Below, one piece after another: positions 18,138 to 26,693 of a DNA stretch of 64,000 nt (its first letter is position 1; the number at the start of each line of letters is the position of its first letter). The translations under genes and the position numbers were made by a program. The notes beneath the pieces are model-generated. The model saw only the letters and a list, made by a program, of their open reading frames with translations, made no database searches and was not told where the DNA came from. Source of the DNA: Pontibacter sp. Tf4 (GTDB lineage Bacteria; Bacteroidota; Bacteroidia; Cytophagales; Hymenobacteraceae); the NCBI RefSeq assembly GCF_014212495.1, contig NZ_JACKZC010000002.1, forward strand, positions 186,001 to 250,000. The letters run 5' to 3'.

Positions 18138-18536
18138 ATGAATTTACGATCTAAAAACAGGATAAGCGCGGAGTTCAGCATGTCGTCTATGACGGACATC
18201 ATCTTCCTGCTGCTCATCTTTTTTATGCTTACTTCTAACTTTGTTACACCTTCTGGTTTGCCTGTTAGTTTACCATCAAGCAAAACGTCCAGCATCGTGA
18301 TGGAGAAGATCAACATCACGATCACTGAAGATCTGAAGTATTACCTGAATGACAAAGAAGTAACAACAGAACAGCTGGAATCAGATCTGGCAGCACTTTT
18401 GCAGGGGAACCAGCAGGGCGAAGGTGTCGTTGTAATGCGTGTAGACAAGTCGGTGCCGGTAGAGCACCTGGCCCGTGTGGCGGGTATTGCCGCCAACCTG
18501 AATGCAAAAGTAACGCTGGCAACCTTGCCGGAATAA
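18138..18536 (+). CDS. exbD: ExbD / TolR family biopolymer transporter
   Basis: A 132-residue protein with a short cytoplasmic N-terminus, one TM helix (DIIFLLLIFFMLTSNFV, ~20-38) that holds the conserved proton-relay aspartate (SSMTD), and a periplasmic domain. Partner of the ExbB upstream and the TonB-like protein downstream. Spacing within the three-gene motor unit is 2 and 15 nt. Confidence 0.92.
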   Translation: MNLRSKNRISAEFSMSSMTDIIFLLLIFFMLTSNFVTPSGLPVSLPSSKTSSIVMEKINITITEDLKYYLNDKEVTTEQLESDLAALLQGNQQGEGVVVMRVDKSVPVEHLARVAGIAANLNAKVTLATLPE

Positions 18537-18551
18537 GAATAGAACAGAACT

Positions 18552-19427
18552 ATGTCAGTAGCATTATCAAGAGAAGAAGAAAAGAATAAACGCATTGCCG
18601 CCGGTGTAAGTGTGGTGGTGCATGCTATTCTTCTGTTGCTCCTGATCTATATTTTAGCCTGGCGCGCGCCGGATCCGCCTGCTGCAGAAATGGGCATTGA
18701 GCTTAATTTCGGGATGGATAATGTTGGTAGCGGAGACGTACAGACGACGGCAACACCAAACGAATCGAAGAACGTAGAGGACAGCAAGCCGGCACCTACG
18801 CAGCCGGATGTGCAGCCAGAACCTGAACCAGCAGTACAACCTACGCCACCGCGCCCAACCCAGGCACCAAAAGTGCAGACCACTACTGCGGATGCTCCTG
18901 TTAGTGTTAAAGAAGTAGAGAAACCGCAGCCCAAGCCGCAACCAAAGGAGGAACCGGTTAAGGAACCTGAAAAGCCGAAAGCGCTGTATCCTGGTAAAAC
19001 ATCTGCCACAGCAGGTACCGGTAAAAGTGGTACTTCCAGCGAGGCTACCGGCAACAATAACGGCGATAACCCGGGTACTGTAGGCGACAAAGGTAATCCG
19101 GATGGTAAGTTAGATGCTAAGGCCCTATATGGTAAGGCTGGAGGTGGCGCAGGCGGTGCCCTTAATATGGCCGGATGGGGATGGGGAGATATTCCTAAGC
19201 CCCGCGATACATCCAGCGAAACCGGTAAAGTTGTGATCAGGATCAAGATCAGCCCGGACGGTATAGTAGAGAACGCAGTTGTTGTTGAGTCTACAGTATC
19301 ATCGCAGGTGGCAGAGATTTACCGTATGGAGGTATTCAAGAAAGCTACTTTCGTACGACTGGGGGGCAACACCGAATACTCTAAGGGAGCCACAGGATAT
19401 ATAACTTACACAATCAAAGAAAGATAG
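18552..19427 (+). CDS. tonB: TonB-like energy transducer
   Basis: A 291-residue protein with an N-terminal TM anchor (~17-40, AGVSVVVHAILLLLLIYILAW) that includes the His in the membrane segment expected of TonB. A long Pro/Glu/Lys-rich periplasmic spacer follows (PEPAVQPTPPRPTQAPK, PQPKPQPKEEPVK), then a Gly/Ser-rich segment with GWGWGDIPKP and a C-terminal TonB-type domain (VVIRIKISPDGIVENAVVVES). It transmits ExbB/ExbD energy to outer-membrane receptors, plausibly the barrel encoded upstream or the receptor at 26.7 kb. folC follows 8 nt after the stop. Confidence 0.88.
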   Translation: MSVALSREEEKNKRIAAGVSVVVHAILLLLLIYILAWRAPDPPAAEMGIELNFGMDNVGSGDVQTTATPNESKNVEDSKPAPTQPDVQPEPEPAVQPTPPRPTQAPKVQTTTADAPVSVKEVEKPQPKPQPKEEPVKEPEKPKALYPGKTSATAGTGKSGTSSEATGNNNGDNPGTVGDKGNPDGKLDAKALYGKAGGGAGGALNMAGWGWGDIPKPRDTSSETGKVVIRIKISPDGIVENAVVVESTVSSQVAEIYRMEVFKKATFVRLGGNTEYSKGATGYITYTIKER

Positions 19428-19435
19428 TCTGGTTA

Positions 19436-20728
19436 ATGACCTATCACGAAGTTTTAGAATATCTATACGAGCAATTGCCGATGTTTCAACGCATCGGCAA
19501 TGCTGCTTTTAAGAAGAGCCTGGACAACATTATCGCGCTCTGCGATGCCACGGGCAACCCCCAGCATACCTATAAAACCATACACGTAGCCGGCACCAAT
19601 GGCAAGGGAAGCAGCTCGCACATGCTGGCTGCGGTACTACAGGAAGCAGGCTACAAAACCGGGCTATACACCTCGCCGCACCTTAAATCTTTCACCGAAC
19701 GCGTGCGCATTAATGGAGTTGAATTGCCGCAGCAGTACCTGATCGATTTTGTAGAGAACTGTAAGCCTTTGTTTGAGCAGGTTCAGCCTTCTTTTTTTGA
19801 GATGACCGTGGCACTGGCATTTAAGTACTTTGCCGACGAGCAGGTGGATATTGCTGTAATTGAAGTTGGCCTGGGAGGCAGGCTCGATTCTACCAATATC
19901 ATCACACCGGAAGCTTCTCTTATTACCAACATTGGGTTTGATCATCAGAACCTGCTCGGAGATACGTTGCAGGCCATTGCCGGCGAAAAGGCAGGCATTA
20001 TCAAACCTGGTGTTCCGGCCATCATCAGCACCCGCCAGCTTGAAGTGGCAGCTGTTTTTGAGCACAAAGCAGCAGAAGTGATCGCCCCGATATATTTTGC
20101 CCCTGACAACTATAGCCTGGAACTGAAGAACTATAGTTTAGAGCAACAGGTATTTGATGTATACCATCACGGCGAACTATATTTACCAGATCTGCAGCTG
20201 GACCTGACAGGCATTTACCAGCAATATAACCTGCCCGGCGTACTGCAAACTATAGCAGTGCTGCAGCAGCTCGACTTTACAATAACTGAGAAAGCTATCA
20301 GAAACGGACTTGCCAGCACCAAAAGGCTGACCGGCCTGAAAGGGAGGTGGCAGGTACTGAACCAAAGTCCGTTAACTATCTGTGATACCGGCCATAATGT
20401 GGATGGAATTAAACAGATACTTTCGCAGTTACAAAGCCTGCAGGCAAAGCAGGTGCATTTTGTTTTCGGGGCTGTGAACGATAAAGATGTGACCACCATC
20501 CTACAAATGCTGCCAAAGAACTATAAGTATTACTTTTGCCAGGCAACTATACCCAGAGCATTACCTGTGGGTGAATTACAACAGAAGGCCGATGCAGTGG
20601 GTTTAACAGGTGATAGCTATAGTTCGGTGAATGCGGCCATACAGGCGGCCAAAGAAAATGCTGCCCCGGATGACGTTATTTTTATTGGTGGCAGTACCTT
20701 TGTGGTGGCAGAGATTGAAGAACTATAA
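19436..20728 (+). CDS. folC: Folylpolyglutamate / dihydrofolate synthase FolC
   Basis: A Mur-ligase family enzyme that adds glutamate to folates. The ATP-binding P-loop GTNGKGSSS is near residue 51, followed by GLYTSPHLKSFTERVRINGV and EVGLGGRLDSTNII, and by CDTGHNVDGI in the C-terminal domain. The 430-residue length is normal. It begins 8 nt after tonB and ends 3 nt before trmB, so it probably shares the Ton operon transcript. The stop lies in GAACTATAA, a motif copy. The functional link to the Ton genes is not obvious. Confidence 0.95.
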   Translation: MTYHEVLEYLYEQLPMFQRIGNAAFKKSLDNIIALCDATGNPQHTYKTIHVAGTNGKGSSSHMLAAVLQEAGYKTGLYTSPHLKSFTERVRINGVELPQQYLIDFVENCKPLFEQVQPSFFEMTVALAFKYFADEQVDIAVIEVGLGGRLDSTNIITPEASLITNIGFDHQNLLGDTLQAIAGEKAGIIKPGVPAIISTRQLEVAAVFEHKAAEVIAPIYFAPDNYSLELKNYSLEQQVFDVYHHGELYLPDLQLDLTGIYQQYNLPGVLQTIAVLQQLDFTITEKAIRNGLASTKRLTGLKGRWQVLNQSPLTICDTGHNVDGIKQILSQLQSLQAKQVHFVFGAVNDKDVTTILQMLPKNYKYYFCQATIPRALPVGELQQKADAVGLTGDSYSSVNAAIQAAKENAAPDDVIFIGGSTFVVAEIEEL

Positions 20729-20731
20729 ATA

Positions 20732-21397
20732 ATGGGAAGATCTAAATTAGCGAAATTCGCGACGATAGCCGAGCGCGACAATGTGGTGCAGGATGGGGAC
20801 GAGAAGTATGGGCAGCTTAAAGGCAAGTGGCGTTCCGAACATTTTGGCAACAACAACCCGATTGTGCTGGAGATAGGCTGCGGACGTGGCGAATACACGG
20901 TGGGCATGGCCCGTTTGCACCCGGAAAAGAACTTTATAGGCATCGATATCAAAGGCAACCGCATCTGGAAAGGCAGCTCACTGGCTTTAGAGGAAGGGCT
21001 GGAGAACGTAGTTTTTCTGCGCACCTTTATCGAAACAGTATCCGACCACTTTGCTGAAGGCGAAGTAGATGAGATCTGGATCACTTTCCCGGACCCACGC
21101 CCGAAAGACCGCGACATCAAGCGCCGCCTTACGTCGCCCCGTTTCCAGGAGATGTATCAGTACATGCTCAAGCGCGATGGCATCATTCACCTGAAAACAG
21201 ATAACCAGCCACTGTTCGATTACACGCTGGAAGTACTGCAGGACAGAAAAATAAAACACCTGGTATCTACCACCGATCTCTATAGTTCAGACCTGCAGGA
21301 GCACACTATGGGCATCTATACCACCTACGAAAAACGCTACCTCGGCGAAGGAATTCCCATTAAATACCTGCAGTACAAGCCGGTGAAGGAAGTTTAG
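20732..21397 (+). CDS. trmB: tRNA (guanine46-N7)-methyltransferase TrmB
   Basis: An SAM-dependent methyltransferase that makes m7G46 in the tRNA variable loop. The SAM motif LEIGCGRGEYT lies at ~47-57, with GIDIKGNRIWKG and the family signature TFPDPRPKDRDIKRRL near 126, then HLKTDNQPLFDYTLE. The length of 221 residues is normal. It starts 3 nt after folC and is the last gene of the run, followed by low-complexity DNA and a terminator. Confidence 0.95.
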   Translation: MGRSKLAKFATIAERDNVVQDGDEKYGQLKGKWRSEHFGNNNPIVLEIGCGRGEYTVGMARLHPEKNFIGIDIKGNRIWKGSSLALEEGLENVVFLRTFIETVSDHFAEGEVDEIWITFPDPRPKDRDIKRRLTSPRFQEMYQYMLKRDGIIHLKTDNQPLFDYTLEVLQDRKIKHLVSTTDLYSSDLQEHTMGIYTTYEKRYLGEGIPIKYLQYKPVKEV

Positions 21398-21440
21398 GAG
21401 TTAAAGAGGTAAGAGTTTAAGATGTAAGAATTAAGAAGTG
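21397..21440 (+). repeat. Low-complexity GAGTTAAAGAGGTAAGAG-type spacer
   Basis: A degenerate 7-9-nt periodic purine-rich stretch just after trmB. The reverse-complement type (CTAACTCCTAAACTC) occurs at 21561-21612, so the two flank the terminator as an imperfect inverted repeat. Confidence 0.6.
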
Positions 21441-21477
21441 GTCTTAAATTTTTAACTTGAACATAAACAAAAAACCG

Positions 21478-21511
21478 AAACGCCCACTGATTTATACTTC
21501 AGTGGGCGTTT
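21478..21511. terminator. Bidirectional terminator between trmB and the TrpF-like gene
   Basis: AAACGCCCACTGA (21478-21490) pairs perfectly with TCAGTGGGCGTTT (21499-21511) around an 8-nt loop. Flanking A- and T-rich tracts serve both convergent genes. Confidence 0.88.
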
Positions 21512-21560
21512 GGGTTTGATAAAGTAGTTTTATCTGCGGCGGGAGAAAAGATCAGAAAAT

Positions 21561-21612
21561 TGCGTCTCTCTAACTCTTAAACTCTCTAACTCCTAAACTC
21601 TTTAACTCTCAA
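21561..21612 (+). repeat. Low-complexity CTAACTCTTAAACTC spacer
   Basis: A tandem degenerate CTCTAACTC/CTTAAACTC stretch that reaches into the last codons of the minus-strand TrpF-like gene. It is the inverted counterpart of 21397-21440. Confidence 0.6.
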
Positions 21613-22222
21613 GCTCTTCAAATATGTCCTGGAATTCGTCGAAGTTTTTGTAGCCGGGGCGGATTTCTTCGCCGCCTTGCAGGCCGATGCCGGTTGGTTT
21701 TACCTTTGTCAGGATGTGATTTACGTTCTCTTTGTGCAGGCCAAAACCTAAGTACACCTGGTGCTTTTTGGCTACTTCTTTCAGCAGTTTTTCGTTGGTA
21801 TCGTCTATGGTTGTAAAGTCTGTGGAGTAGATGATGAAACTGTCTACGTAGGGGCTGTAGAGGTCCATCATTTCCAGCAGCTCGCTCACCACGGTATCCT
21901 TATTTATGAACACTTTCTGAATTACCGGTCGGTTGATTTCTTCTATCTCATCGATCAGGTAAGGCGTGTCCAGCTGAATCATGTCCAGGTTAAACTCGTC
22001 GGCCAGCTCGTTTATGATTTCCGGCTTAGCTCTTTCAAACTCACCGGCCAGTTTTACGCCTGATACCCAGCCTGTAATTTCTTTTAAGGTTTGTGGCTGC
22101 ACACGGTTCGGGTCATCCAGTTTCAGGTTAAAACCGATCACATCCACGCCCATGCCCGCGCAGTAACGCGCATCGCTCAGGTTATTTACTCCGTTTACAA
22201 TTACTGAGGTACGTAAGCCCAT
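21602..22222 (-). CDS. TrpF-like (beta/alpha)8 paralogue lacking the catalytic residues
   Basis: A 206-residue protein that aligns end to end with phosphoribosylanthranilate isomerase. The same organism has a genuine TrpF at 45347-45973 for comparison. In the genuine enzyme the general base is Cys6 (KVCG). Here the equivalent reads IVNG, with Asn10. The general acid Asp128 (YLFDT) aligns with Tyr132 (IIYST), although an Asp sits three residues later. The phosphate-binding LSGGL and IDVNSGF become LGFGL and IGLQGGE. The fold is probably kept but PRA isomerase activity is unlikely. It stands alone on the minus strand away from trp genes. Function is unknown. Confidence 0.75.
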   Translation of the reverse strand: MGLRTSVIVNGVNNLSDARYCAGMGVDVIGFNLKLDDPNRVQPQTLKEITGWVSGVKLAGEFERAKPEIINELADEFNLDMIQLDTPYLIDEIEEINRPVIQKVFINKDTVVSELLEMMDLYSPYVDSFIIYSTDFTTIDDTNEKLLKEVAKKHQVYLGFGLHKENVNHILTKVKPTGIGLQGGEEIRPGYKNFDEFQDIFEELES

Positions 22223-22402
22223 TTTATTTTATACTTAAACTATAAATACAATTCTCTGTTATACTTTCAACTGCCAAAGTAAGCCCGATTCAGGATGTAA
22301 TGCCACATTTTTTTCACTTTTTTAAATGTTTGTGTAACAAGCTATAGTTGCACAAGGCTAATATTCACTTTACTGAAATCTTTATTACTGCTTGGTTGTT
22401 GC

Positions 22403-22410
22403 TATATTTG
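22403..22410 (+). promoter_or_regulatory. -7 element of the mnmA promoter
   Basis: TATATTTG matches TAnnTTTG, ~43 nt before the mnmA ATG. The -33 element is not clear. Confidence 0.5.
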
Positions 22411-22452
22411 TATCAAATTTTTCTGAACACAGCATTTTAGTAACTTACATAC

Positions 22453-23583
22453 ATGAGTAAATTAGGAAGGGTTCTGGTTGCCATGAGCGGCGGTATCGAT
22501 AGTTCGGTGGCAGCAGTGTTGCTGCACGAGCAGGGATACGAAGTAGTGGGCATGACCATGAAAACCTGGGATTATGCCTCCAGCGGTGGTAGCAAAAAGG
22601 AGACCGGCTGCTGCTCACTTGACTCCATAAACGATGCCCGTAACATAGCTGTACAGCTGGGCTTTCCGCATTATATCATCGATATCCGCGAAGAGTTCGG
22701 TGATTTTGTGATCAACCACTTTACAGATGAGTACATGGCCGGCCGCACGCCAAACCCGTGTGTGCTGTGCAATACACATATTAAATGGGATGCCCTGTTA
22801 CGTCGTGCCGACCAGCTGGGCTGCGATTTTATTGCCACCGGCCACTATGCGCAGGTGCGCGAAGAGAATGGCCGCTACGTGATCTCGAAAGGGCTGGATG
22901 AGAACAAAGACCAGTCGTATGCCCTTTGGGGAATTTCGCAGAAGAGCCTGGCCCGCACTATTTTCCCGCTGGGTAATTTGCGAAAAACCGAGATACGTGA
23001 GATGGCGCTGGAGCGTGGCTTTACTGAACTGGTGAATAAACCGGAGTCTTACGAGATCTGCTTTATACCGGACAACGATTACCGTGGCTTCCTGAAGCGC
23101 CGCATTGATGGCCTGGAAGAGCAGGTAGCCGGTGGTGAGTTTGTGCTGGAAGACGGAACTATAGTTGGCACCCACGAAGGTTATCCGTTCTATACGATTG
23201 GTCAGCGCAAAGGCCTGGGCGTAGCGTTAGGCTTCCCGGCTTATGTTACCCGCATCGAGAAAGAAAATAACCGCGTGGTGCTTGGTAACTTCGAGGACCT
23301 TGCCAAAAATGCCATGACTGTAGGTAAACTGAACATGGTGAAGTACGACAACCTGATCGACAGGCCGATACCAACTATAACCAAGGTGCGGTACAATGAT
23401 TCGGGTACCGAGGCTATAGTAGAGCAGGAAGGCGATAAAATGAAAGTACATTTCCTGCGTGGCGTGCATGCTATTGCGCCAGGCCAGGCTGCTGTTTTTT
23501 ACGAAGGCAACGACGTAGTAGGCGGCGGCTGGATAGAAACCAACTATAACCTGGACTATACTTTAGACGTTCTGCCATCATGA
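22453..23583 (+). CDS. mnmA: tRNA-specific 2-thiouridylase MnmA
   Basis: Thiolates U34 of tRNA-Lys, -Glu and -Gln using ATP and a sulfur relay. The PP-loop SGGIDSS (residues 12-18) activates the uridine. The catalytic cysteines are Cys103 (PNPCVLCN) and Cys203 (YEICFIPD). Between them lies the tRNA-binding GHYAQVRE. The 376-residue length is normal. The stop overlaps the start of the next gene by 4 nt (ATGA), so the two are cotranscribed. Confidence 0.96.
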   Translation: MSKLGRVLVAMSGGIDSSVAAVLLHEQGYEVVGMTMKTWDYASSGGSKKETGCCSLDSINDARNIAVQLGFPHYIIDIREEFGDFVINHFTDEYMAGRTPNPCVLCNTHIKWDALLRRADQLGCDFIATGHYAQVREENGRYVISKGLDENKDQSYALWGISQKSLARTIFPLGNLRKTEIREMALERGFTELVNKPESYEICFIPDNDYRGFLKRRIDGLEEQVAGGEFVLEDGTIVGTHEGYPFYTIGQRKGLGVALGFPAYVTRIEKENNRVVLGNFEDLAKNAMTVGKLNMVKYDNLIDRPIPTITKVRYNDSGTEAIVEQEGDKMKVHFLRGVHAIAPGQAAVFYEGNDVVGGGWIETNYNLDYTLDVLPS

Positions 23584-24302
23584 TAAAAAAACTGTTGTGC
23601 TGGTGTGTACTGGCTTTCCTGGCAGTAAGCTGCGAGGAAAGCTTTGTTACACCTGATCCGGAAGCCCGCGGCCTGAATTACTATCCTCTGGAAGTAGGCC
23701 AGTACCGAATCTATGATGTAACCGACATACACTACCAGAACGACGTGGCTACCGAAACACATTTCCAGATGCGGGAGTGGGTAGCCGATTCTTTTCTGGA
23801 CCAGACCAACGCTTTAACTTATAAGATCATCCGGTCCGTTCGCCCGAATGCACAGGCAGAATGGCTGGATGATTCTGTTATGACCGTTACCAAAGATCAT
23901 AACCGCGTTATCCTTACCAAAGACAATACCCGGTATGTGATAATGGTATTCCCGGTACAGGAAGGTAAAACATGGCAGGCTGATGTGCTGAATAACAGAT
24001 ATAACCGGGACTCCACTGCGAAAGAGAATTCAGTCTATTTTACGGTTGACAAACCATATACTTTACAGAACAGTGCAGTTTACGATAAAACAGCTACTGT
24101 TTTTATTGGAGAGGTTTCTACGGATTCAACTATAATTGATAAGCGTAGAGAAGTATATGCCCGTAATATTGGTAAAATTTATCGGGTTTTTGACCGCAAA
24201 AATCTTGGATCTTGTCAGTCGACAGACTGTGAAGACTATGTGTCGCCGATACTTGACGGCCACGAGCGCTATGAAGTACTGATTGAACACGGTAAACTAT
24301 AA
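23580..24302 (+). CDS. Lipoprotein, function unknown
   Basis: A 240-residue protein with a type II signal peptide. The lipobox LAVSC puts the lipidated Cys near residue 19, followed by EESFV, so it is anchored in the inner or outer membrane. The mature part has alternating beta-type sequence (YYPLEVGQYRIYDVTDIHY; YALNGKIYRVFDR-like ends) with no catalytic motif I recognise. It overlaps mnmA by 4 nt and is 6 nt ahead of the subtilase gene. Its stop lies in AAACTATAA, a copy of the window-wide motif. Confidence 0.75.
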   Translation: MIKKLLCWCVLAFLAVSCEESFVTPDPEARGLNYYPLEVGQYRIYDVTDIHYQNDVATETHFQMREWVADSFLDQTNALTYKIIRSVRPNAQAEWLDDSVMTVTKDHNRVILTKDNTRYVIMVFPVQEGKTWQADVLNNRYNRDSTAKENSVYFTVDKPYTLQNSAVYDKTATVFIGEVSTDSTIIDKRREVYARNIGKIYRVFDRKNLGSCQSTDCEDYVSPILDGHERYEVLIEHGKL

Positions 24303-24308
24303 CTGCTT

Positions 24309-25955
24309 ATGCACAGGCTTTTACTGTTCTTTTTTCTGGTTTTAGGAGTTGGCACTGCTTTCGGTCAGCAGGCCGAAACGCCTAAAAAATACCTGGTTTA
24401 CCTGACAGATAAGACCGGTACGCCTTACACTACTGAAAACCCTGAACAGTTCCTGAGCGCTAAAGCTATTGCCCGCCGCCAACGCCAGCAAATACCTGTT
24501 ACTTCCCGCGATCTTCCTGTTAATCCTGCCTACGTACAGCGCATAAAAGAAACGGGTGCCGAAGTATGGTACACCTCGCGCTGGTTCAATGCGGTAGTGA
24601 TCAGAGCTACACAGACACAGCTTACGCAGGTTAACAGTCTGGATATAGTTCGCCAGGCGCAGGCCCTGAACCGGGTGGCTGCACCCGCTGCAGAACTTTC
24701 ACTGAAAACAGCCTATACCACAACTATAGCCAACGCGGCAGCCGCATCACCGGAGGCAACCGATTACGGCCGGGCCTTTCACCAGGCCGAAATGCTGGGG
24801 GCAACAGAGCTGCATGCCGCTGGTTTCCGGGGCGAAGACATGACAATTGCCGTGCTGGATGCCGGTTTCCCGAATGTAAACACCATTTCTGCTTTCACGC
24901 ACCTTTTCCAGAATAACCAGATAAGTGGCACTTTCGATTTTGTTACCCGTAGCAAGAATGCTTACGTTTCGAGCTCGCATGGCACGGCTGTGTTGTCAAC
25001 GATGGCTGCTTATGAGCCTGGTAAAATGATCGGGACGGCTTACAAAGCGAATTACCTGCTGCTGCGCACCGAAGATGCCGCCAGCGAGCATAACATTGAA
25101 GAAGTGAACTGGCTGATAGCTGCCGAGTATGCTGACAGCGCCGGCGCCGATGTACTGAACTCGTCGCTGGGTTATTATGCGTTTGATGCGCCCTCGGTAA
25201 GCTATAGTTACCAGCAAATGGATGGGAACACCACCATTGTTACCAAAGCCGCTGATTTTGCGGCCGCTACCGGTATGCTCATAGTTACCAGTGCCGGCAA
25301 CGAAGGCAACAAAGCCTGGCGCTACATTACAGCTCCTGCCGATGGCGATTCGGTCCTTGCTGTGGGCGCCGTGGATTCACTTACAACTATAGCTTCGTTC
25401 AGCTCCCGCGGACCAGCTGCGGATGGCCGTGTTAAACCGGATGTGGTAGCGCTGGGATTGAATGCCTATGTACTCAACACGGCTGGCAATGTGGTGAAGA
25501 ACAACGGAACATCCTTTTCCGGACCAATAATGGCTGGCTTCGCTGCAGTACTGTGGCAGGCGCATAATTCCAAAACTAATTACGAGATCATTCAGTTGAT
25601 ACGACAGTTGGGCAACCAGGCAGCCAACCCGGATAACAACTATGGCTATGGCGTACCAAACTATAGCCGCATTGTAACAGGTTTGCCTATGCCGGCAGGT
25701 GAGGAAGGCGCGCTTGTCGTTAATCCGGTTGCAGGAAATGATCTGGTGCTGCTCTTAGATGAATCCTGGCAGGGGCAGCGGCTTGAAGTACAATTACTTA
25801 ATGCAACTGGCAAAATAGTGCACACCTATAGTTTACCTGCTGCCCAGGAAAGGCAAACTATAAACCTGCAGCCATTGGCGTTGCAGCAAGGTGTGTACCT
25901 GTGCCGTGTACGCTCGGGCCGCCAGGTGGCTACCATCCGATTCGTAAAACTATAG
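24309..25955 (+). CDS. Subtilisin-like S8 serine peptidase with T9SS sorting tail
   Basis: A 548-residue exported protease. Signal peptide to ~residue 20 (GTAFGQ), a propeptide/inhibitor-like region (YLVYLTDKTGTPY, ...VVIRATQTQL), then the S8 domain. The catalytic triad is Asp184 (VLDAGF), His224 (SSHGTAV) and Ser402 (GTSFSGP), with TSAGNEGN supplying the oxyanion Asn. The last ~80 residues form a type-A C-terminal domain (LQVQLLNATGKIVHTYSL; GVYLCRVRSG; ATIRFVKL) that targets proteins to the type IX secretion system. Secretion to the cell surface is inferred. It sits 6 nt after the lipoprotein gene. Its TAG stop is within AACTATAG. Confidence 0.92.
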   Translation: MHRLLLFFFLVLGVGTAFGQQAETPKKYLVYLTDKTGTPYTTENPEQFLSAKAIARRQRQQIPVTSRDLPVNPAYVQRIKETGAEVWYTSRWFNAVVIRATQTQLTQVNSLDIVRQAQALNRVAAPAAELSLKTAYTTTIANAAAASPEATDYGRAFHQAEMLGATELHAAGFRGEDMTIAVLDAGFPNVNTISAFTHLFQNNQISGTFDFVTRSKNAYVSSSHGTAVLSTMAAYEPGKMIGTAYKANYLLLRTEDAASEHNIEEVNWLIAAEYADSAGADVLNSSLGYYAFDAPSVSYSYQQMDGNTTIVTKAADFAAATGMLIVTSAGNEGNKAWRYITAPADGDSVLAVGAVDSLTTIASFSSRGPAADGRVKPDVVALGLNAYVLNTAGNVVKNNGTSFSGPIMAGFAAVLWQAHNSKTNYEIIQLIRQLGNQAANPDNNYGYGVPNYSRIVTGLPMPAGEEGALVVNPVAGNDLVLLLDESWQGQRLEVQLLNATGKIVHTYSLPAAQERQTINLQPLALQQGVYLCRVRSGRQVATIRFVKL

Positions 25956-26009
25956 TACTATACTTTAAGCCAGCCTTTAAGTATAGTTTACAACTTCTAT
26001 ATAAATCAA

Positions 26010-26017
26010 TACCTTTG
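26010..26017 (+). promoter_or_regulatory. -7 element of the rpe promoter
   Basis: TACCTTTG matches TAnnTTTG and ends 6 nt before the rpe ATG, so the transcript may be leaderless or nearly so. Confidence 0.45.
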
Positions 26018-26022
26018 CCGGC

Positions 26023-26679
26023 ATGAGACCACTAATTGCCCCTTCCGTACTTGCTTCCGATTTCGCTAACCTGCAATCCGAAGTAGAAATGCTGAACAAA
26101 AGCCATGCCGACTGGCTGCACATCGACATCATGGATGGTCGTTTCGTGCCCAATATTTCATTCGGTTTTCCGGTGATGGAATCTATTAAAAAGCACGCTC
26201 AGAAGCCGATGGATGTGCACCTGATGATTGTGGAGCCGGAGCTTTACATTGAGCGTTTCCGGGCTGCCGGTGCCGATGTGATCTCGGTACATATAGAGGC
26301 CAGTAATCACCTGCACCGTACCATACAACAGATAAAAGCGACTGGCGCCAAAGCCGGTGTGGCTGTTAACCCGCATACGTCAGTTAGCCTGCTGGATGAT
26401 ATCATCGCTGACCTCGATCTTGTTTGCATCATGTCTGTAAACCCGGGTTTTGGAGGGCAAAAATTTATCGAGAACACTTACCGCAAGACCGAAGCCTTAA
26501 AAAATCTGATCATTCAGCGTAATTCTGAGGCACTTATAGAAATTGATGGCGGTGTAAACCAACAGAATGCGCCAAAACTCGTTGAAAGCGGTGCTGATGT
26601 ACTGGTAGCCGGTAGCTTTGTTTTCTCTGCCGCTGACCCGATCGCAACTATAGCAGACCTCAAGAATTCATCGAAATAA
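26023..26679 (+). CDS. rpe: Ribulose-phosphate 3-epimerase
   Basis: Interconverts ribulose 5-phosphate and xylulose 5-phosphate in the pentose phosphate pathway. The TIM-barrel landmarks are all present: IAPSVLASDFANL at the N-terminus, the metal ligands HIDIMDGRFVPNIS near 33-46 and DVHLMI near 65, VNPGFGGQKF near 143, and IDGGVN near 175. The 218-residue length is normal. The TonB receptor gene follows after 14 nt, probably as a chance operon partner. Confidence 0.96.
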   Translation: MRPLIAPSVLASDFANLQSEVEMLNKSHADWLHIDIMDGRFVPNISFGFPVMESIKKHAQKPMDVHLMIVEPELYIERFRAAGADVISVHIEASNHLHRTIQQIKATGAKAGVAVNPHTSVSLLDDIIADLDLVCIMSVNPGFGGQKFIENTYRKTEALKNLIIQRNSEALIEIDGGVNQQNAPKLVESGADVLVAGSFVFSAADPIATIADLKNSSK

Positions 26680-26693
26680 ACATTTAATCCCTG

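Noticed and set aside
18647..19246. Long minus-strand open frame (199 codons) opposite tonB
   Set aside because: It is the reverse reading of the Pro/Glu/Lys-rich TonB spacer, composed of Gly/Ser/Leu-rich low-complexity sequence, and has no start context.
22223..22452. Possible RNA gene or riboswitch in the TrpF-like/mnmA divergent gap
   Set aside because: I find only a -7 element, one CTATAG motif and AT-rich sequence, with no stable hairpin set or cloverleaf.
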